From NCBI GenBank assembly GCA_029265815.1, contig JAJUGU010000002.1:274061-333896 (forward strand): a DNA stretch of 59,836 nucleotides, written 5' to 3'. The stretch's first letter is position 1. Each line of letters opens with the position of its first letter. Shown here piece after piece: positions 26,716-35,701 of the stretch. The notes below the pieces were generated by a model. That model did no database searches and had not been told where the DNA came from. It saw only the letters and a program-made list of their open reading frames with translations. Both the position numbers and the translations under genes were made by a program. Origin of the DNA: Anaerolineaceae bacterium (GTDB taxonomy: Bacteria; Chloroflexota; Anaerolineae; Anaerolineales; Anaerolineaceae).

Positions 26716-28607
26716 TGAAAGCAAAGCCAAACATACGAAACCGGTATTTTGTTCTTATTGATATTCTTTTGACAATCATTTCAGTATTGGGTGCTTACGC
26801 GTTGCGCCTGGAGCTGGGTGCATTATTTTATTTCTACCTGCCATCTGCTTACTGGATGATTGGTGTTGCGATTTTGGTGAAAATCCCCATCTATTATCTT
26901 TTTGGTATGTACCGCCGTCTTTGGGGATATGCCAGCACTAAAGAGTTGAAACTTATCGTAATTTCAGTTACGTCCTCGTCGGTGGTCGTTTCACTGAGCA
27001 TGATTCTGTTGCTTACAGCCAAGGCATTTATTGGATTTCCACGCATGGTGTTGGTGATTGACTGGCTGCTTTCTATCATCTTGATTGGCGGAATACGGTT
27101 GATCATGCGTGTACTGGCTGATAGTGCCAGTTCCTCAGCAGCAGCTGAGAAAACCGGGCAGGCAAAACGCACTCTCATCATAGGTGCGGGCGATGCTGGA
27201 GCATTGGTTGTTCGCGAGCTGCAGAAGAATCTGGAACTCAACCTCCGGCCAGTAGGTTTCTTGGACGACAATCCGGCAAAGTTGCGCCAACAGATTCATG
27301 GCGTTCCGGTTGTGGGTACTCTATCAGATATTGGCAACGTGATCGAGCATAAGAAGATTGACGAGGTTATTATTGCCATACCCAGTTCGAGTGGTAAAGT
27401 GATCAGGATGATTGCCGATGTCTGCCGGCTAAAGGGAATCCCTTTCAGGACAATGCCAGGAATTTATGAACTTCTGGGTGGAAAGGTCAGCATCAGCCGA
27501 TTGCGCGAGGTGGATATTACCGACCTGTTACGAAGACAACCCGCCCACATGAAAGAAGAGCTGATAGGCGAAACCCTTACCGGCAAGCGTGTCATGGTGA
27601 CCGGTGCTGGAGGGTCAATTGGGCGCGAGTTGTGCCGCCAAATTGGCCGCTGGAATCCTTCACAACTGATCCTCCTGGGACATGGAGAAAACAGTATCTT
27701 TGAGTCTTTGCTTGAAATCCAGGAGAGCTTTAAATCCCTTTCAATTACACCGGTAATTGCCGATGTAAGAGATTACGACCGCATTCTCAATGTGTTTAAG
27801 AAATACCAGCCTGAAGTCGTATTCCATGCTGCTGCACACAAGCATGTGCCATTAATGGAAATGAATATTGATGAGGCTGTCGATAATAATGTTAGAGGAA
27901 CCCGTAATGTGGTTCGTTCTTGTGAAAAATGCGGTGTCAAACGTCTGGTGATGATCTCTACCGATAAAGCCATACGCCCAGCCAATATTATGGGTGCAAC
28001 CAAGCGGCTTTCTGAAATGATGGTTTTGGATGCAGCTCATCGTACCGGGAACAGCTATTGTGTCGTACGGTTCGGCAATGTGTTGGGTAGCCGTGGAAGT
28101 GTGGTCCCTCTTTTCAAACACCAGATTGCCAATGGCGGCCCGGTCACTGTTACCCATCCTGATATGAAGCGCTATTTTATGACCATTCCTGAGGCTGTTT
28201 ACCTGGTTTTACAGGCAGCCGGTATGGGCAAAGGTGGTGAAACATTTGTGTTAAATATGGGGCAACAGGTTCGGATTCTTGATCTGGCAGAAGATCTGAT
28301 CCGTCTTTCAGGACTGGAACCGGGCAAGGATATCGAAATTGTTTTCACCGGAATCCGGCCTGGTGAAAAATTGAGCGAGGATCTCTGGGAAGAGGGTAAC
28401 CAATTCCAGCCCACTTTGCACCCTGATATTTATCAGTTTGATGATCCATCGAACCTGAAAGGAAAACAACTTCAGGAGATAATCAGCAAACTGCTGGATC
28501 TGGCGGAACAGGGTAAATCAGATGAGATCATTCAATTAATCGATGAGACTATCCCCGGTTCATCTCTGGGTACTACTCCGGCACCTGAATTATTATCGAT
28601 CGAATAG
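26715..28607 (+). CDS. Membrane-bound nucleotide-sugar 4,6-dehydratase (CapD/WbpM-like)
   Basis: A 630-residue protein. Four N-terminal membrane helices (about 10-130) and a CoA-binding-like domain (about 150-270, GAGDAGALVV) precede the SDR catalytic domain. The NAD motif VTGAGGSIGREL is at about residue 293. The active site reads STDKA and MGATKR: Met stands where a Tyr is usual, as in WbpM and PglF, which dehydrate UDP-GlcNAc to the 4-keto-6-deoxy sugar. The product would feed synthesis of a modified surface sugar. It overlaps the preceding gene by one base. Confidence 0.9.
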   Translation: MKAKPNIRNRYFVLIDILLTIISVLGAYALRLELGALFYFYLPSAYWMIGVAILVKIPIYYLFGMYRRLWGYASTKELKLIVISVTSSSVVVSLSMILLLTAKAFIGFPRMVLVIDWLLSIILIGGIRLIMRVLADSASSSAAAEKTGQAKRTLIIGAGDAGALVVRELQKNLELNLRPVGFLDDNPAKLRQQIHGVPVVGTLSDIGNVIEHKKIDEVIIAIPSSSGKVIRMIADVCRLKGIPFRTMPGIYELLGGKVSISRLREVDITDLLRRQPAHMKEELIGETLTGKRVMVTGAGGSIGRELCRQIGRWNPSQLILLGHGENSIFESLLEIQESFKSLSITPVIADVRDYDRILNVFKKYQPEVVFHAAAHKHVPLMEMNIDEAVDNNVRGTRNVVRSCEKCGVKRLVMISTDKAIRPANIMGATKRLSEMMVLDAAHRTGNSYCVVRFGNVLGSRGSVVPLFKHQIANGGPVTVTHPDMKRYFMTIPEAVYLVLQAAGMGKGGETFVLNMGQQVRILDLAEDLIRLSGLEPGKDIEIVFTGIRPGEKLSEDLWEEGNQFQPTLHPDIYQFDDPSNLKGKQLQEIISKLLDLAEQGKSDEIIQLIDETIPGSSLGTTPAPELLSIE

Positions 28608-28609
28608 CC

Positions 28610-29602
28610 ATGCAAATCACTGTAGAAGAGTGGAAAGAGTTTCTTCGACCACATACTGAGGCTCATCTCTTGCAAACCGCAGAATGGGGTGAGCTAAAGT
28701 CTCACTTTGGCTGGAAGGCGGTACGCATTTTATGCGGCCAGGCAGGAGCCCAGGTATTGTTTCGACTTCTACCGGGAGGATTCAGTATTGCCTATCTTCC
28801 AAAGGGTCCTGTTGGCTTTAATGTGGAATTATTTAATGAAATCGATCGGATATGCCATGACAACCATGCGGTCTTTTTGAAAGTGGAACCCAATGCATGG
28901 GAGCCCTGGGTACCGAACGATATTTTGGCTGGCGCGAACTGGCTGCCATCACGTTCCATCCAGCCCAGACGAACAGTAATGGTAAGCCTTGAGGGGAGTG
29001 AAGAAACCATTCTGGGGCGAATGAAACAAAAAACGCGTTATAACATCCGTCTGGCTGAGAAAAAGGATGTGGTGGTAAAACCATCTGCTGATGTAGAATC
29101 GTTCCACTGGATGGCTTTACAGACCTCGGAGCGTGATGCTTTTGGCGTGCATCGTAAAGAGTATTATCAAAAGGTCTATGATCTTTTTCACCCTGTTGGC
29201 GCATGTGAACTTTTAACAGCGGAGTACGACAGCCAACCATTGGCTTCAATTTTCGTGATGGCTCGTGGTGAGTATGCATACTATATGTACGGGGCATCAT
29301 CGAATGCAGAGCGCAACCGTATGCCGACTTATCTTGTTCAATGGGAAGCGATGAAATGGGCAAAGGCTCATGGGTGTAAATGGTACGATCTCTGGGGAAT
29401 TCCTGATCTTGAGGAAGACGAGCTTGAAACATCTTTTTCACAACGCCATGCTCATGACGGTCTGTGGGGGGTATACCGTTTCAAACGCGGCTTTGGCGGA
29501 GAAACCCGGCGCAGCGTGGGCGCGTGGGACAAAGTATACAACCAGCCACTTTATTGGCTTTACCAGCGATATTTAAAACTGCGTGGCAGCGGAATGGATT
29601 GA
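28610..29602 (+). CDS. FemAB-family aminoacyltransferase (GNAT-like), copy 1
   Basis: A 330-residue protein of the FemABX/MprF-like superfamily (two GNAT folds). Key segments are LLQTAEWGELKSHFGWKA near the start, MKQKTRYNIRLAEKK near residue 135, and NAERNRMPTYLVQWEAMKW near 230, followed by YDLWGIPD. Family members move an amino acid from an aminoacyl-tRNA to a cell-wall precursor. The target here is unknown. It starts two bases after the dehydratase and is the first of two related genes; the second is at 30116. Confidence 0.88.
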   Translation: MQITVEEWKEFLRPHTEAHLLQTAEWGELKSHFGWKAVRILCGQAGAQVLFRLLPGGFSIAYLPKGPVGFNVELFNEIDRICHDNHAVFLKVEPNAWEPWVPNDILAGANWLPSRSIQPRRTVMVSLEGSEETILGRMKQKTRYNIRLAEKKDVVVKPSADVESFHWMALQTSERDAFGVHRKEYYQKVYDLFHPVGACELLTAEYDSQPLASIFVMARGEYAYYMYGASSNAERNRMPTYLVQWEAMKWAKAHGCKWYDLWGIPDLEEDELETSFSQRHAHDGLWGVYRFKRGFGGETRRSVGAWDKVYNQPLYWLYQRYLKLRGSGMD

Positions 29603-29603
29603 A

Positions 29604-30119
29604 ATGGTAAGGTTTTGTCAGAATTGCGGTAAGCCGGTGACTTTTCAAATGATTGAAAATCGCATGCGGGCGATGTGTGAAGCATGCGGGGCAGTTTTTT
29701 ACGAGCACCGTAAAGTCAGTGTGGGTGTGCGTGTTGCTGTAGATGGCAAGCTTCTTTTGGTGCAACGCGGGATCGACCCATGGAAGGGCCGCTGGCACCT
29801 GCCTTCGGGTTATATGGAAGTGGATGAAGAACCTGAACAAACAGCCGAACGTGAGGTCAAAGAAGAGACCGGATTCACCATCAAGGTTGGCAGGCTGGCA
29901 GGTGTTTACACTTATGCTGATGATCCGCGGGGTAACGGTATTGTACTTTTCTATGATGCACAACTTGTCAAGGGTGATTTCACTGTGAATCATGAAACGA
30001 TGGATGCAGGCTTTTTCTCTCCACAGGAGATCATGAAAATGCCTTTAGCTGGAACCTGTGCAGAACGGTCCATAAACGAATGGATCGCGGCTCAGCAAAC
30101 GAATGAGGTATTTCAATGA
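29604..30119 (+). CDS. Nudix hydrolase with N-terminal zinc ribbon
   Basis: 171 residues from the ATG at 29604. A GTG 21 bases earlier is possible but lies inside the FemAB gene. An N-terminal zinc ribbon (CQNCG and CEACG, about 5-30) precedes a Nudix box at about residues 70-95 (GYMEVDEEPEQTAE then REVKEETGF), matching the G-x5-E-x7-REU-x-EE-x-GU consensus. Zinc-ribbon Nudix proteins of this length are usually pyrophosphatases acting on NADH, sugar nucleotides or related compounds. It is translated with the second FemAB gene through an ATGA overlap. Confidence 0.9.
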   Translation: MVRFCQNCGKPVTFQMIENRMRAMCEACGAVFYEHRKVSVGVRVAVDGKLLLVQRGIDPWKGRWHLPSGYMEVDEEPEQTAEREVKEETGFTIKVGRLAGVYTYADDPRGNGIVLFYDAQLVKGDFTVNHETMDAGFFSPQEIMKMPLAGTCAERSINEWIAAQQTNEVFQ

Positions 30120-31210
30120 TGGATGCCGGCTGGGATTCGAGGCTGCTATCCTTAAAGAGCTCACATTTTCTGCAAACCGAGGAATGGGCGGCGATCAAGG
30201 CTCGTATTGGATGGACAGCAGAAAAAAAAGAGTGGAGAGATGAAAGCGGCAAATTAATCGCTGCTGCTCAATTGTTGGTCAGGTCGATGCGACCATTTCG
30301 AATTGGACCCAGAATAAGCATTGGATATATTCCTCGAGGTCCTTTGCTTGACTGGAAAGACAAAGGTCTTCGAACCCGCGTGATTTGCGATATTGAAACC
30401 TGGGCCAAAGAAAAAAACCTGGTTTTCGTGAAGATTGATCCGGAAGTAGAACTCGGTCGGGGTATCTTAGGGTCACCCGGTGAATCACCAGACGAAGAAG
30501 GGGCTCATGTTTGTGAAGAATTAAAATCGCGCGGTTGGAATGAATCGCGTGAGCAAATTCAATTTCGAAATACCGTCATTCTTAACCTTGAAGGGACAGA
30601 AGAGGAATGGCAGGCACGCATGAAACAGAAAACGCGCTATAACCTGCGCCTTGCTCAAAAGAACGGCGTTACAGTCAGACCTGCGGTGCTGGATGAATTG
30701 CCGTTGCTTTACCAGATGTATGCTGAAACAGCCCAGCGCGACGGATTCATCATCCGTCCAGAAAAGTATTACCTTGAGGTCTGGCAGAAGTATATCCAGA
30801 CGGGGATGGCTGAAGCGCTGGTAGCTGAAGTTGAAGGGTCAGTTGTTGCCGGTCTGGTTTATTTTTTTCTGGGCACACGCGCATGGTATGTCTACGGAAT
30901 GTCCACCGGACGGCATCGTGAAAAAATGCCTAACTACCTGTTGCAATGGGAAGCCATGCGGGGCGCAAAAGCCAGAGGCTGCGTGGTTTATGATCTTTGG
31001 GGTGCCCCTGAGGTCTTTTCCATAGAGGATGCAATGTATGGTGTTTACAGGTTCAAGGAAGGATTGGGCGGAATCGTTGTTCGCACCATCGGAGCCTGGG
31101 ATTTTCCAGTGAACAGGACCGCATACTTCATTTTTCAACAGGTTATTCCCCGAATGTTATCGATAACCCGGTTTATCCGCAGAAGGCAATTTCAACAGGA
31201 GGTACAATGA
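30116..31210 (+). CDS. FemAB-family aminoacyltransferase (GNAT-like), copy 2
   Basis: A 364-residue relative of the gene at 28610, with the same landmarks: FLQTEEWAAIKARIGW, MKQKTRYNLRLAQKN and REKMPNYLLQWEAMRGAKARGC with YDLWGAPE. The first domain has a longer insertion (about 90-140). Two FemAB enzymes in one run often act one after the other on the same acceptor. Its stop overlaps the following PLP gene by 4 bases. The amino acid and acceptor cannot be read from sequence. Confidence 0.88.
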   Translation: MMDAGWDSRLLSLKSSHFLQTEEWAAIKARIGWTAEKKEWRDESGKLIAAAQLLVRSMRPFRIGPRISIGYIPRGPLLDWKDKGLRTRVICDIETWAKEKNLVFVKIDPEVELGRGILGSPGESPDEEGAHVCEELKSRGWNESREQIQFRNTVILNLEGTEEEWQARMKQKTRYNLRLAQKNGVTVRPAVLDELPLLYQMYAETAQRDGFIIRPEKYYLEVWQKYIQTGMAEALVAEVEGSVVAGLVYFFLGTRAWYVYGMSTGRHREKMPNYLLQWEAMRGAKARGCVVYDLWGAPEVFSIEDAMYGVYRFKEGLGGIVVRTIGAWDFPVNRTAYFIFQQVIPRMLSITRFIRRRQFQQEVQ

Positions 31211-32175
31211 AAGTTCCACGAGTGAGGATTGCTCATCTACCAACACGCATCGAATTCCTCGAACGCCTTTCGACAGCTTTGCAGGGGCCACAGATCTTTT
31301 GCAAACGCGATGATCAGACCGGGCTTGGATTTGGCGGAAACAAAACACGCAAATTGGAATTTTTACTCGCAGAAGCTCAGCAGGCAGGTGCCAGGACGCT
31401 GCTCAGCGTGGGTGCTATTCAATCTAACCACTGCCGGCAGGTGGCAGCCATGGCAGCCCGTTACGGGTTTGACTGCATCCTTGTTCTCTCTGGAAGCGAA
31501 CCGGAAATCGCCAGTGGCAACCTTTTCCTCGATCAACTGTTTGGAGCAAAAATTGTGTGGGCAAATCGTGAAAACCGCAATCAGGTTCTTGACCAGGTAT
31601 TTCAAGATGCCCAACTGCAAGGAAAGAAGCCATACAAAATCCCTTATGGTGGTTCAAGCGCAACAGGGTTGATGGGATATGTGGAAGCCATAAATGAGCT
31701 CAAATCGCAGGAGTCAGATTTTGATTGGATCATTACCGCTTCATCGAGTGGTGGTACCCAATCGGGAATGCTTCTTGGAGCAGAAATCAGCGAATTTCAG
31801 GGAAAGATACTTGGGATTAGCATTGAGGATCATGCCGCTCAATTAAGAGAAAGCGTATCGCGGTTGATACGAGAGGGTTCCGCTCTGCTGGGATTAAAAA
31901 TTGATCTTCCTCTTGAAAAAATTCTGGTCAACGATGATTATCTAGGCGGAGGATACGGTGTGATGGGACCTGCCGAAGTAGAAGCCATCCAAATGTTCGC
32001 CAGCCTTGAGGGTTTACTACTAGACCCGGTTTACACCGGCCGCGCTGCAGCTGGTATGATCGATTTGATTCGTAAGGGTTTCTTCGATCAGAAAGAAAAA
32101 GTGTTGTTCTGGCATACGGGTGGCACTCCGGCATTGTTCGCAGAACCCTATCTTTCAATGCTGCAGAAATCCTGA
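31207..32175 (+). CDS. PLP enzyme, D-cysteine desulfhydrase/ACC deaminase family
   Basis: A 322-residue fold-type II PLP enzyme. The GGNKTRKLEF block places the PLP-binding Lys46, followed by SVGAIQSNHCRQVAAMAARYG and a C-terminal FWHTGGTPALFAE. The same positions are found in 1-aminocyclopropane-1-carboxylate deaminase and D-cysteine desulfhydrase; the sequence does not decide between them. Activity on D-amino acids would suit its place beside FemAB genes, but that is inference. It starts inside the FemAB stop (ATGA). Confidence 0.85.
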   Translation: MKVPRVRIAHLPTRIEFLERLSTALQGPQIFCKRDDQTGLGFGGNKTRKLEFLLAEAQQAGARTLLSVGAIQSNHCRQVAAMAARYGFDCILVLSGSEPEIASGNLFLDQLFGAKIVWANRENRNQVLDQVFQDAQLQGKKPYKIPYGGSSATGLMGYVEAINELKSQESDFDWIITASSSGGTQSGMLLGAEISEFQGKILGISIEDHAAQLRESVSRLIREGSALLGLKIDLPLEKILVNDDYLGGGYGVMGPAEVEAIQMFASLEGLLLDPVYTGRAAAGMIDLIRKGFFDQKEKVLFWHTGGTPALFAEPYLSMLQKS

Positions 32176-32232
32176 TCACTCATAGGGTACATCATTATTG
32201 TCATGCTATAATGCTTTGCGAGAATTGAAGCA

Positions 32233-33030
32233 GTGAATATTGATATTGCAACTACTGTAAAAGTCATTCTTGTTTTACTTGGAATCGCCGTTATCACCAG
32301 TCTGGTAATGGCTGTCAAGTCTATTCAAGCAGGAAAGCGGCTCCAGTTCTACCAAAAAAGGCAGATTCTGATCACACATGGTTGGCGGTTGATCATGTTG
32401 GCTGTAGTAATGGTTTTTGGCGGTTTTTTACTGGTAAAGGTTGGAGAACCGGCGGTTTATAAGGTGTTTCCACCATCCCCTACGATCACAACGACACCGA
32501 CCATAACAGTTACGCCGACCATTACCCTTACTCCGTCTCAGACATTTACGCCGACTATCACGTTGACGCTGGCTCAAACATATACCCCTTCACTTCCTGA
32601 ACAGATTCAGGCAACCATTCAAACGCCAGTGGGAGTGGATACCAGTGCAGTCTTCAGTCCGATCACGTTTTCGACACTGATTGAGAACGGATTGCTGGTA
32701 AACGAGCAAACCAGTTTTGCACCACCGGTGAAAACGATTTATGGTGGATTTTCTTATGACAAAATGGTCACTGGCGTGCAGTGGACTGCGGTATGGTTAT
32801 ATGAGGGACAGATTGTGTGCGCTGAGACAAAACCGTGGAATTATGCCCCTGGTGGGTATGGATACACAGATTGTACACGACCGTCAAACGAGTGGCTTCC
32901 CGGTTATTATGAGGTACAGATCTTTGTTGGATCAAGCTGGAAGAGTTCGGGCATTTTCAATATTCAGGGAACAACCGCCAACGAAGCCCCATTGGCCTCG
33001 ACCTTCACTCCAACGCCACCCGTGCCATAA
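32233..33030 (+). CDS. Membrane-anchored protein with Thr/Pro linker, unknown function
   Basis: A 265-residue protein starting at GTG. A hydrophobic segment (about 12-30) is followed by a basic stretch, a second hydrophobic segment (about 54-76), and then a Thr/Pro-rich linker (about 82-130) of repeated TPT-type units. A globular end domain (about 145-250) has several Trp and Tyr residues and two Cys. It should be exposed outside the cell. Thr/Pro linkers of this sort are widespread in Chloroflexota surface proteins. The -10-like TATAAT at 32207 may be its promoter. Confidence 0.7.
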   Translation: MNIDIATTVKVILVLLGIAVITSLVMAVKSIQAGKRLQFYQKRQILITHGWRLIMLAVVMVFGGFLLVKVGEPAVYKVFPPSPTITTTPTITVTPTITLTPSQTFTPTITLTLAQTYTPSLPEQIQATIQTPVGVDTSAVFSPITFSTLIENGLLVNEQTSFAPPVKTIYGGFSYDKMVTGVQWTAVWLYEGQIVCAETKPWNYAPGGYGYTDCTRPSNEWLPGYYEVQIFVGSSWKSSGIFNIQGTTANEAPLASTFTPTPPVP

Positions 33031-33033
33031 AAA

Positions 33034-33966
33034 CTAATAAGTATGTAGATGCGGTTTAGCCATACAGGCCGCAATTCTCGCAGCCAGGCGTGCATTGTTC
33101 TTTAAAAGCGTCAGATTGGCCTGTAAACTCTCACCTTTGCTGATTTTTCCAACTTTTTCGAGCAGAAATGGGGTTAAAGCAGAACCGCTGATGCCTCTAG
33201 TTTCAGCTTCGCTAATTGCTTTTTCAATAGCCTGGTTGATTTTTTGGGGGTCAAGCGCCTTATCTTCGGGGAGTGGATTGCATACCAGTACGGCGGAATG
33301 ATTGCCAGCTTCCCAATGCGCTCTGGCGATTTGCGCTGCCTGCTCTGGAGAATCGATGCTCATATCAACCTTCAACCCACTGCTGCGTGAGTAAAAAGCG
33401 GGGAAATCTTCGGTCTGATAACCGAGAACGGGGACGCCACGGGTCTCCAACGCCTCCAATGTTGCGGGCAGGTCTAGGATCGCCTTAGCGCCAGCACAAA
33501 CCACTATCACTGGCCTGCGAGCTAATTCATCCAGGTCAGCGGAAATGTCGAAGGCCTGTCCACGGTGTACGCCGCCGATGCCACCTGTGGCAAAGACCTG
33601 AATACCGGCTGTGTGTGCGGCAACGAGCGTGGCTGCTACAGTTGTTCCACCGCTAAGATTTTGTGCCACTGCGATACCTATCATACGGCTGCTTACTTTC
33701 ACCGTCTGTTCATTATTTGCCAATGCTATCAGCTCGTCACGGGTGATTCCCACTGAGATTTTGCCATCTATCAAAGCCATCGTCGCCGGAGTAATGCCAT
33801 TTTCACGGATAATGATTTCAAGTTCGTCTGCCAGTTCCCGGTTCACCGGACGTGGCAGTCCGTGGGTGATCACTGCAGATTCCAAAGCCACTACACCGGT
33901 TCCTTTGGATAGCGCCAGTGCAACATCAGGAAGAATTTTGTAAACTGAAGGGAGATGCAGGTTCAT
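33034..33966 (-). CDS. psuG: Pseudouridine-5'-phosphate glycosidase
   Basis: A 310-residue PsuG/IndA-family protein. Diagnostic segments are ALESAVITHGLPRP (about 28-41), GGTTVAATLVAAHTAGIQVFATGGIGGVHRG (around 105-135), the SADLDEL stretch and NPLPEDKAL. The enzyme reversibly splits pseudouridine 5'-phosphate into uracil and ribose 5-phosphate. It normally works with a PfkB-type pseudouridine kinase. None is adjacent, though a divergent PfkB gene lies at 4.2 kb. Only 3 bases separate its stop from the preceding plus-strand stop. Confidence 0.93.
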   Translation of the reverse strand: MNLHLPSVYKILPDVALALSKGTGVVALESAVITHGLPRPVNRELADELEIIIRENGITPATMALIDGKISVGITRDELIALANNEQTVKVSSRMIGIAVAQNLSGGTTVAATLVAAHTAGIQVFATGGIGGVHRGQAFDISADLDELARRPVIVVCAGAKAILDLPATLEALETRGVPVLGYQTEDFPAFYSRSSGLKVDMSIDSPEQAAQIARAHWEAGNHSAVLVCNPLPEDKALDPQKINQAIEKAISEAETRGISGSALTPFLLEKVGKISKGESLQANLTLLKNNARLAARIAACMAKPHLHTY

Positions 33967-34047
33967 GAGATTTACTCCTGAATCAATAAACTGGAGTATA
34001 TAATAGATTTGGTCAGTAATGAAGGTTTTTCTGTAAATTGGAGCACA

Positions 34048-34794
34048 ATGAATGAGGTTTTTTTGAGTGCGAACAGAGATAAGCCGCTTGCGCTGGTAAC
34101 AGGTGCAGCCAGAAGGGTAGGCAAACTGATTGCCCTACACTTAGCCCGACAGGGTTATGCAATTGGGCTGCATTTCAATACATCAGTAACTGAAGCGCAA
34201 AAGACTGCTGAGGAAATTCGCTCAATCGGAGTGCCGGCGTATCTGCTCGCAGCGGATCTCACCAGTGAGAAAGAGATAAACGATTTGTTTGAAAAAATCG
34301 ATAATATTCAGCATCCAATTAAAGTTTTAGTAAATTCTGCAGCAGTCATGAAGCAGTCAGATCTGATGAAAATTAATATCGACGATTGGGAAAAGATCAT
34401 GAATCTTAATATGCGTTCTGTCTGGCTCACATCGCGTGAGTCAGCTCTTCGGATGCAAACAGGAGGCTCGATTATTAATATCTCTGATGTGGGTGCGCGT
34501 AAGAATTGGACCGGGTATGGTGCATACACGATCAGCAAATCTGCTGTTGAGACTCTCACCAGACTCATGGCCAGGCAGCTCGCACCATCCATACGAGTGA
34601 ACGCTATTGCCCCAGGATTAATGCTTCGCGGTAGTGATCTATCTGAAGAGGAATGGCAGACCTTGATTGATCGAATACCTTTAAAAAAGGCGGGTAATCC
34701 ACAACAGTTACTGGCCACCCTTGATTTTCTAATTAGTAATGAGTACATTACAGGCGAGATCATAACTCTTGCTGGAGGATATCAACTGGTTTAA
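34048..34794 (+). CDS. SDR-family oxidoreductase (pteridine-reductase-like)
   Basis: 248 residues from the ATG at 34048, which has GGAG upstream. The nucleotide motif TGAARRVGK and the arginine after it favour NADPH, as in FolM/PTR1-type SDRs. The active site reads NISDVGA...YGAYTISK, giving Ser, Tyr and Lys. C-terminal AGGYQLV ends the fold. The closest group I recognise is pteridine or dihydrofolate reductases. With the molybdopterin genes downstream (moeA at 35.7 kb) a pterin substrate is attractive, but this is inference. The UbiA-like gene follows after 3 bases. Confidence 0.8.
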   Translation: MNEVFLSANRDKPLALVTGAARRVGKLIALHLARQGYAIGLHFNTSVTEAQKTAEEIRSIGVPAYLLAADLTSEKEINDLFEKIDNIQHPIKVLVNSAAVMKQSDLMKINIDDWEKIMNLNMRSVWLTSRESALRMQTGGSIINISDVGARKNWTGYGAYTISKSAVETLTRLMARQLAPSIRVNAIAPGLMLRGSDLSEEEWQTLIDRIPLKKAGNPQQLLATLDFLISNEYITGEIITLAGGYQLV

Positions 34795-34797
34795 ACA

Positions 34798-35700
34798 ATG
34801 AACACTCCAATAAAACCTCACCCAATACGGCATATTATCGAACCCTGGATCGTAGCAGCGGTTATTTTGACTTACGCTATTGGAATTGGTATCGCGTACC
34901 ACTTAGGCACACAATTGGATTGGATTAATCTTTTTCTTGGGCTGTTGGGCGCGATTTCCATCATCGAGACCCGAAATTTTCTCTCTGCCTATTTTGACCA
35001 TCCCGAAACGCCGCTGTCGACTTTACATAGAGATGATCGCTGGTATGGCGAACTGCAAATGATCAAACGTTCGGCATTAATGCAAGTAGCACTGACATTT
35101 TTAACAGCTGGAGCAACCGCAGCAGTGATATTGATCTTTCGAAATGCGTTTTCTGGAGCATGTGCGCTGTTGTATGGGGTTGCATTTTTGCTGAGCTTCT
35201 TTGCTGCATCTCCGCCCATGCGTTTAGATAAAAATGGCTACGGCGAATTGATCGAAGCCTTGCTGGTTGCCAATTTTTTCCCAGCAATCGCGTTGACATT
35301 ACAGGGAAAACCCCTCAATACGTTGCTGGTAATGTTGACCTTGCCATTGACCCTGATCTACCTGGCAATGAAGATTGCCCATTCATTCGAAGGTTACGCT
35401 TTCTATATTACTCACAGTTCAAAAACGCTTATAACCCAATTGGGATGGCAGCGATCAATGCGTTTACACAACCTGTTAATCATTGTTGCTTACCTTTTGA
35501 TCAGCATATTTGGGCTGGTGGGTTTGAATTGGTCTTCAGTCTGGCCGATGCTCTTAGGGATGCCGCTGGGAGGATTCCAAATTTTCTTGATCCAACGGAT
35601 AGAAGACGGCGATAAACCGCGCTGGAGATTGCTGAAGCTGGTTTCTGGTGGATTGTTTTTATTGACAGTGTATTTCATCCTATTAACCTTATGGGTTTAA
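34798..35700 (+). CDS. UbiA-like membrane prenyltransferase homologue, divergent
   Basis: A 300-residue protein with about eight or nine hydrophobic segments. The segment SPPMRLDKNGYGELIEALLVAN (about 140-162) resembles the second conserved region of MenA/UbiA enzymes. The first region, normally N-D-x-x-D-x-x-x-D, reads NFLSAYFDH and lacks most of the Asp residues. Loss of that motif would weaken Mg-diphosphate binding, so the protein may not be a normal prenyltransferase. It lies 3 bases after the SDR gene and 1 base before moeA, so all three are probably cotranscribed. Confidence 0.55.
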   Translation: MNTPIKPHPIRHIIEPWIVAAVILTYAIGIGIAYHLGTQLDWINLFLGLLGAISIIETRNFLSAYFDHPETPLSTLHRDDRWYGELQMIKRSALMQVALTFLTAGATAAVILIFRNAFSGACALLYGVAFLLSFFAASPPMRLDKNGYGELIEALLVANFFPAIALTLQGKPLNTLLVMLTLPLTLIYLAMKIAHSFEGYAFYITHSSKTLITQLGWQRSMRLHNLLIIVAYLLISIFGLVGLNWSSVWPMLLGMPLGGFQIFLIQRIEDGDKPRWRLLKLVSGGLFLLTVYFILLTLWV

Positions 35701-35701
35701 A

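Noticed and set aside
32500-32630. Repetitive ACG/ACC-rich DNA as a possible tandem repeat array
   Set aside because: It encodes the Thr/Pro linker of the protein at 32233. The repeat is at the protein level and the DNA units are irregular.
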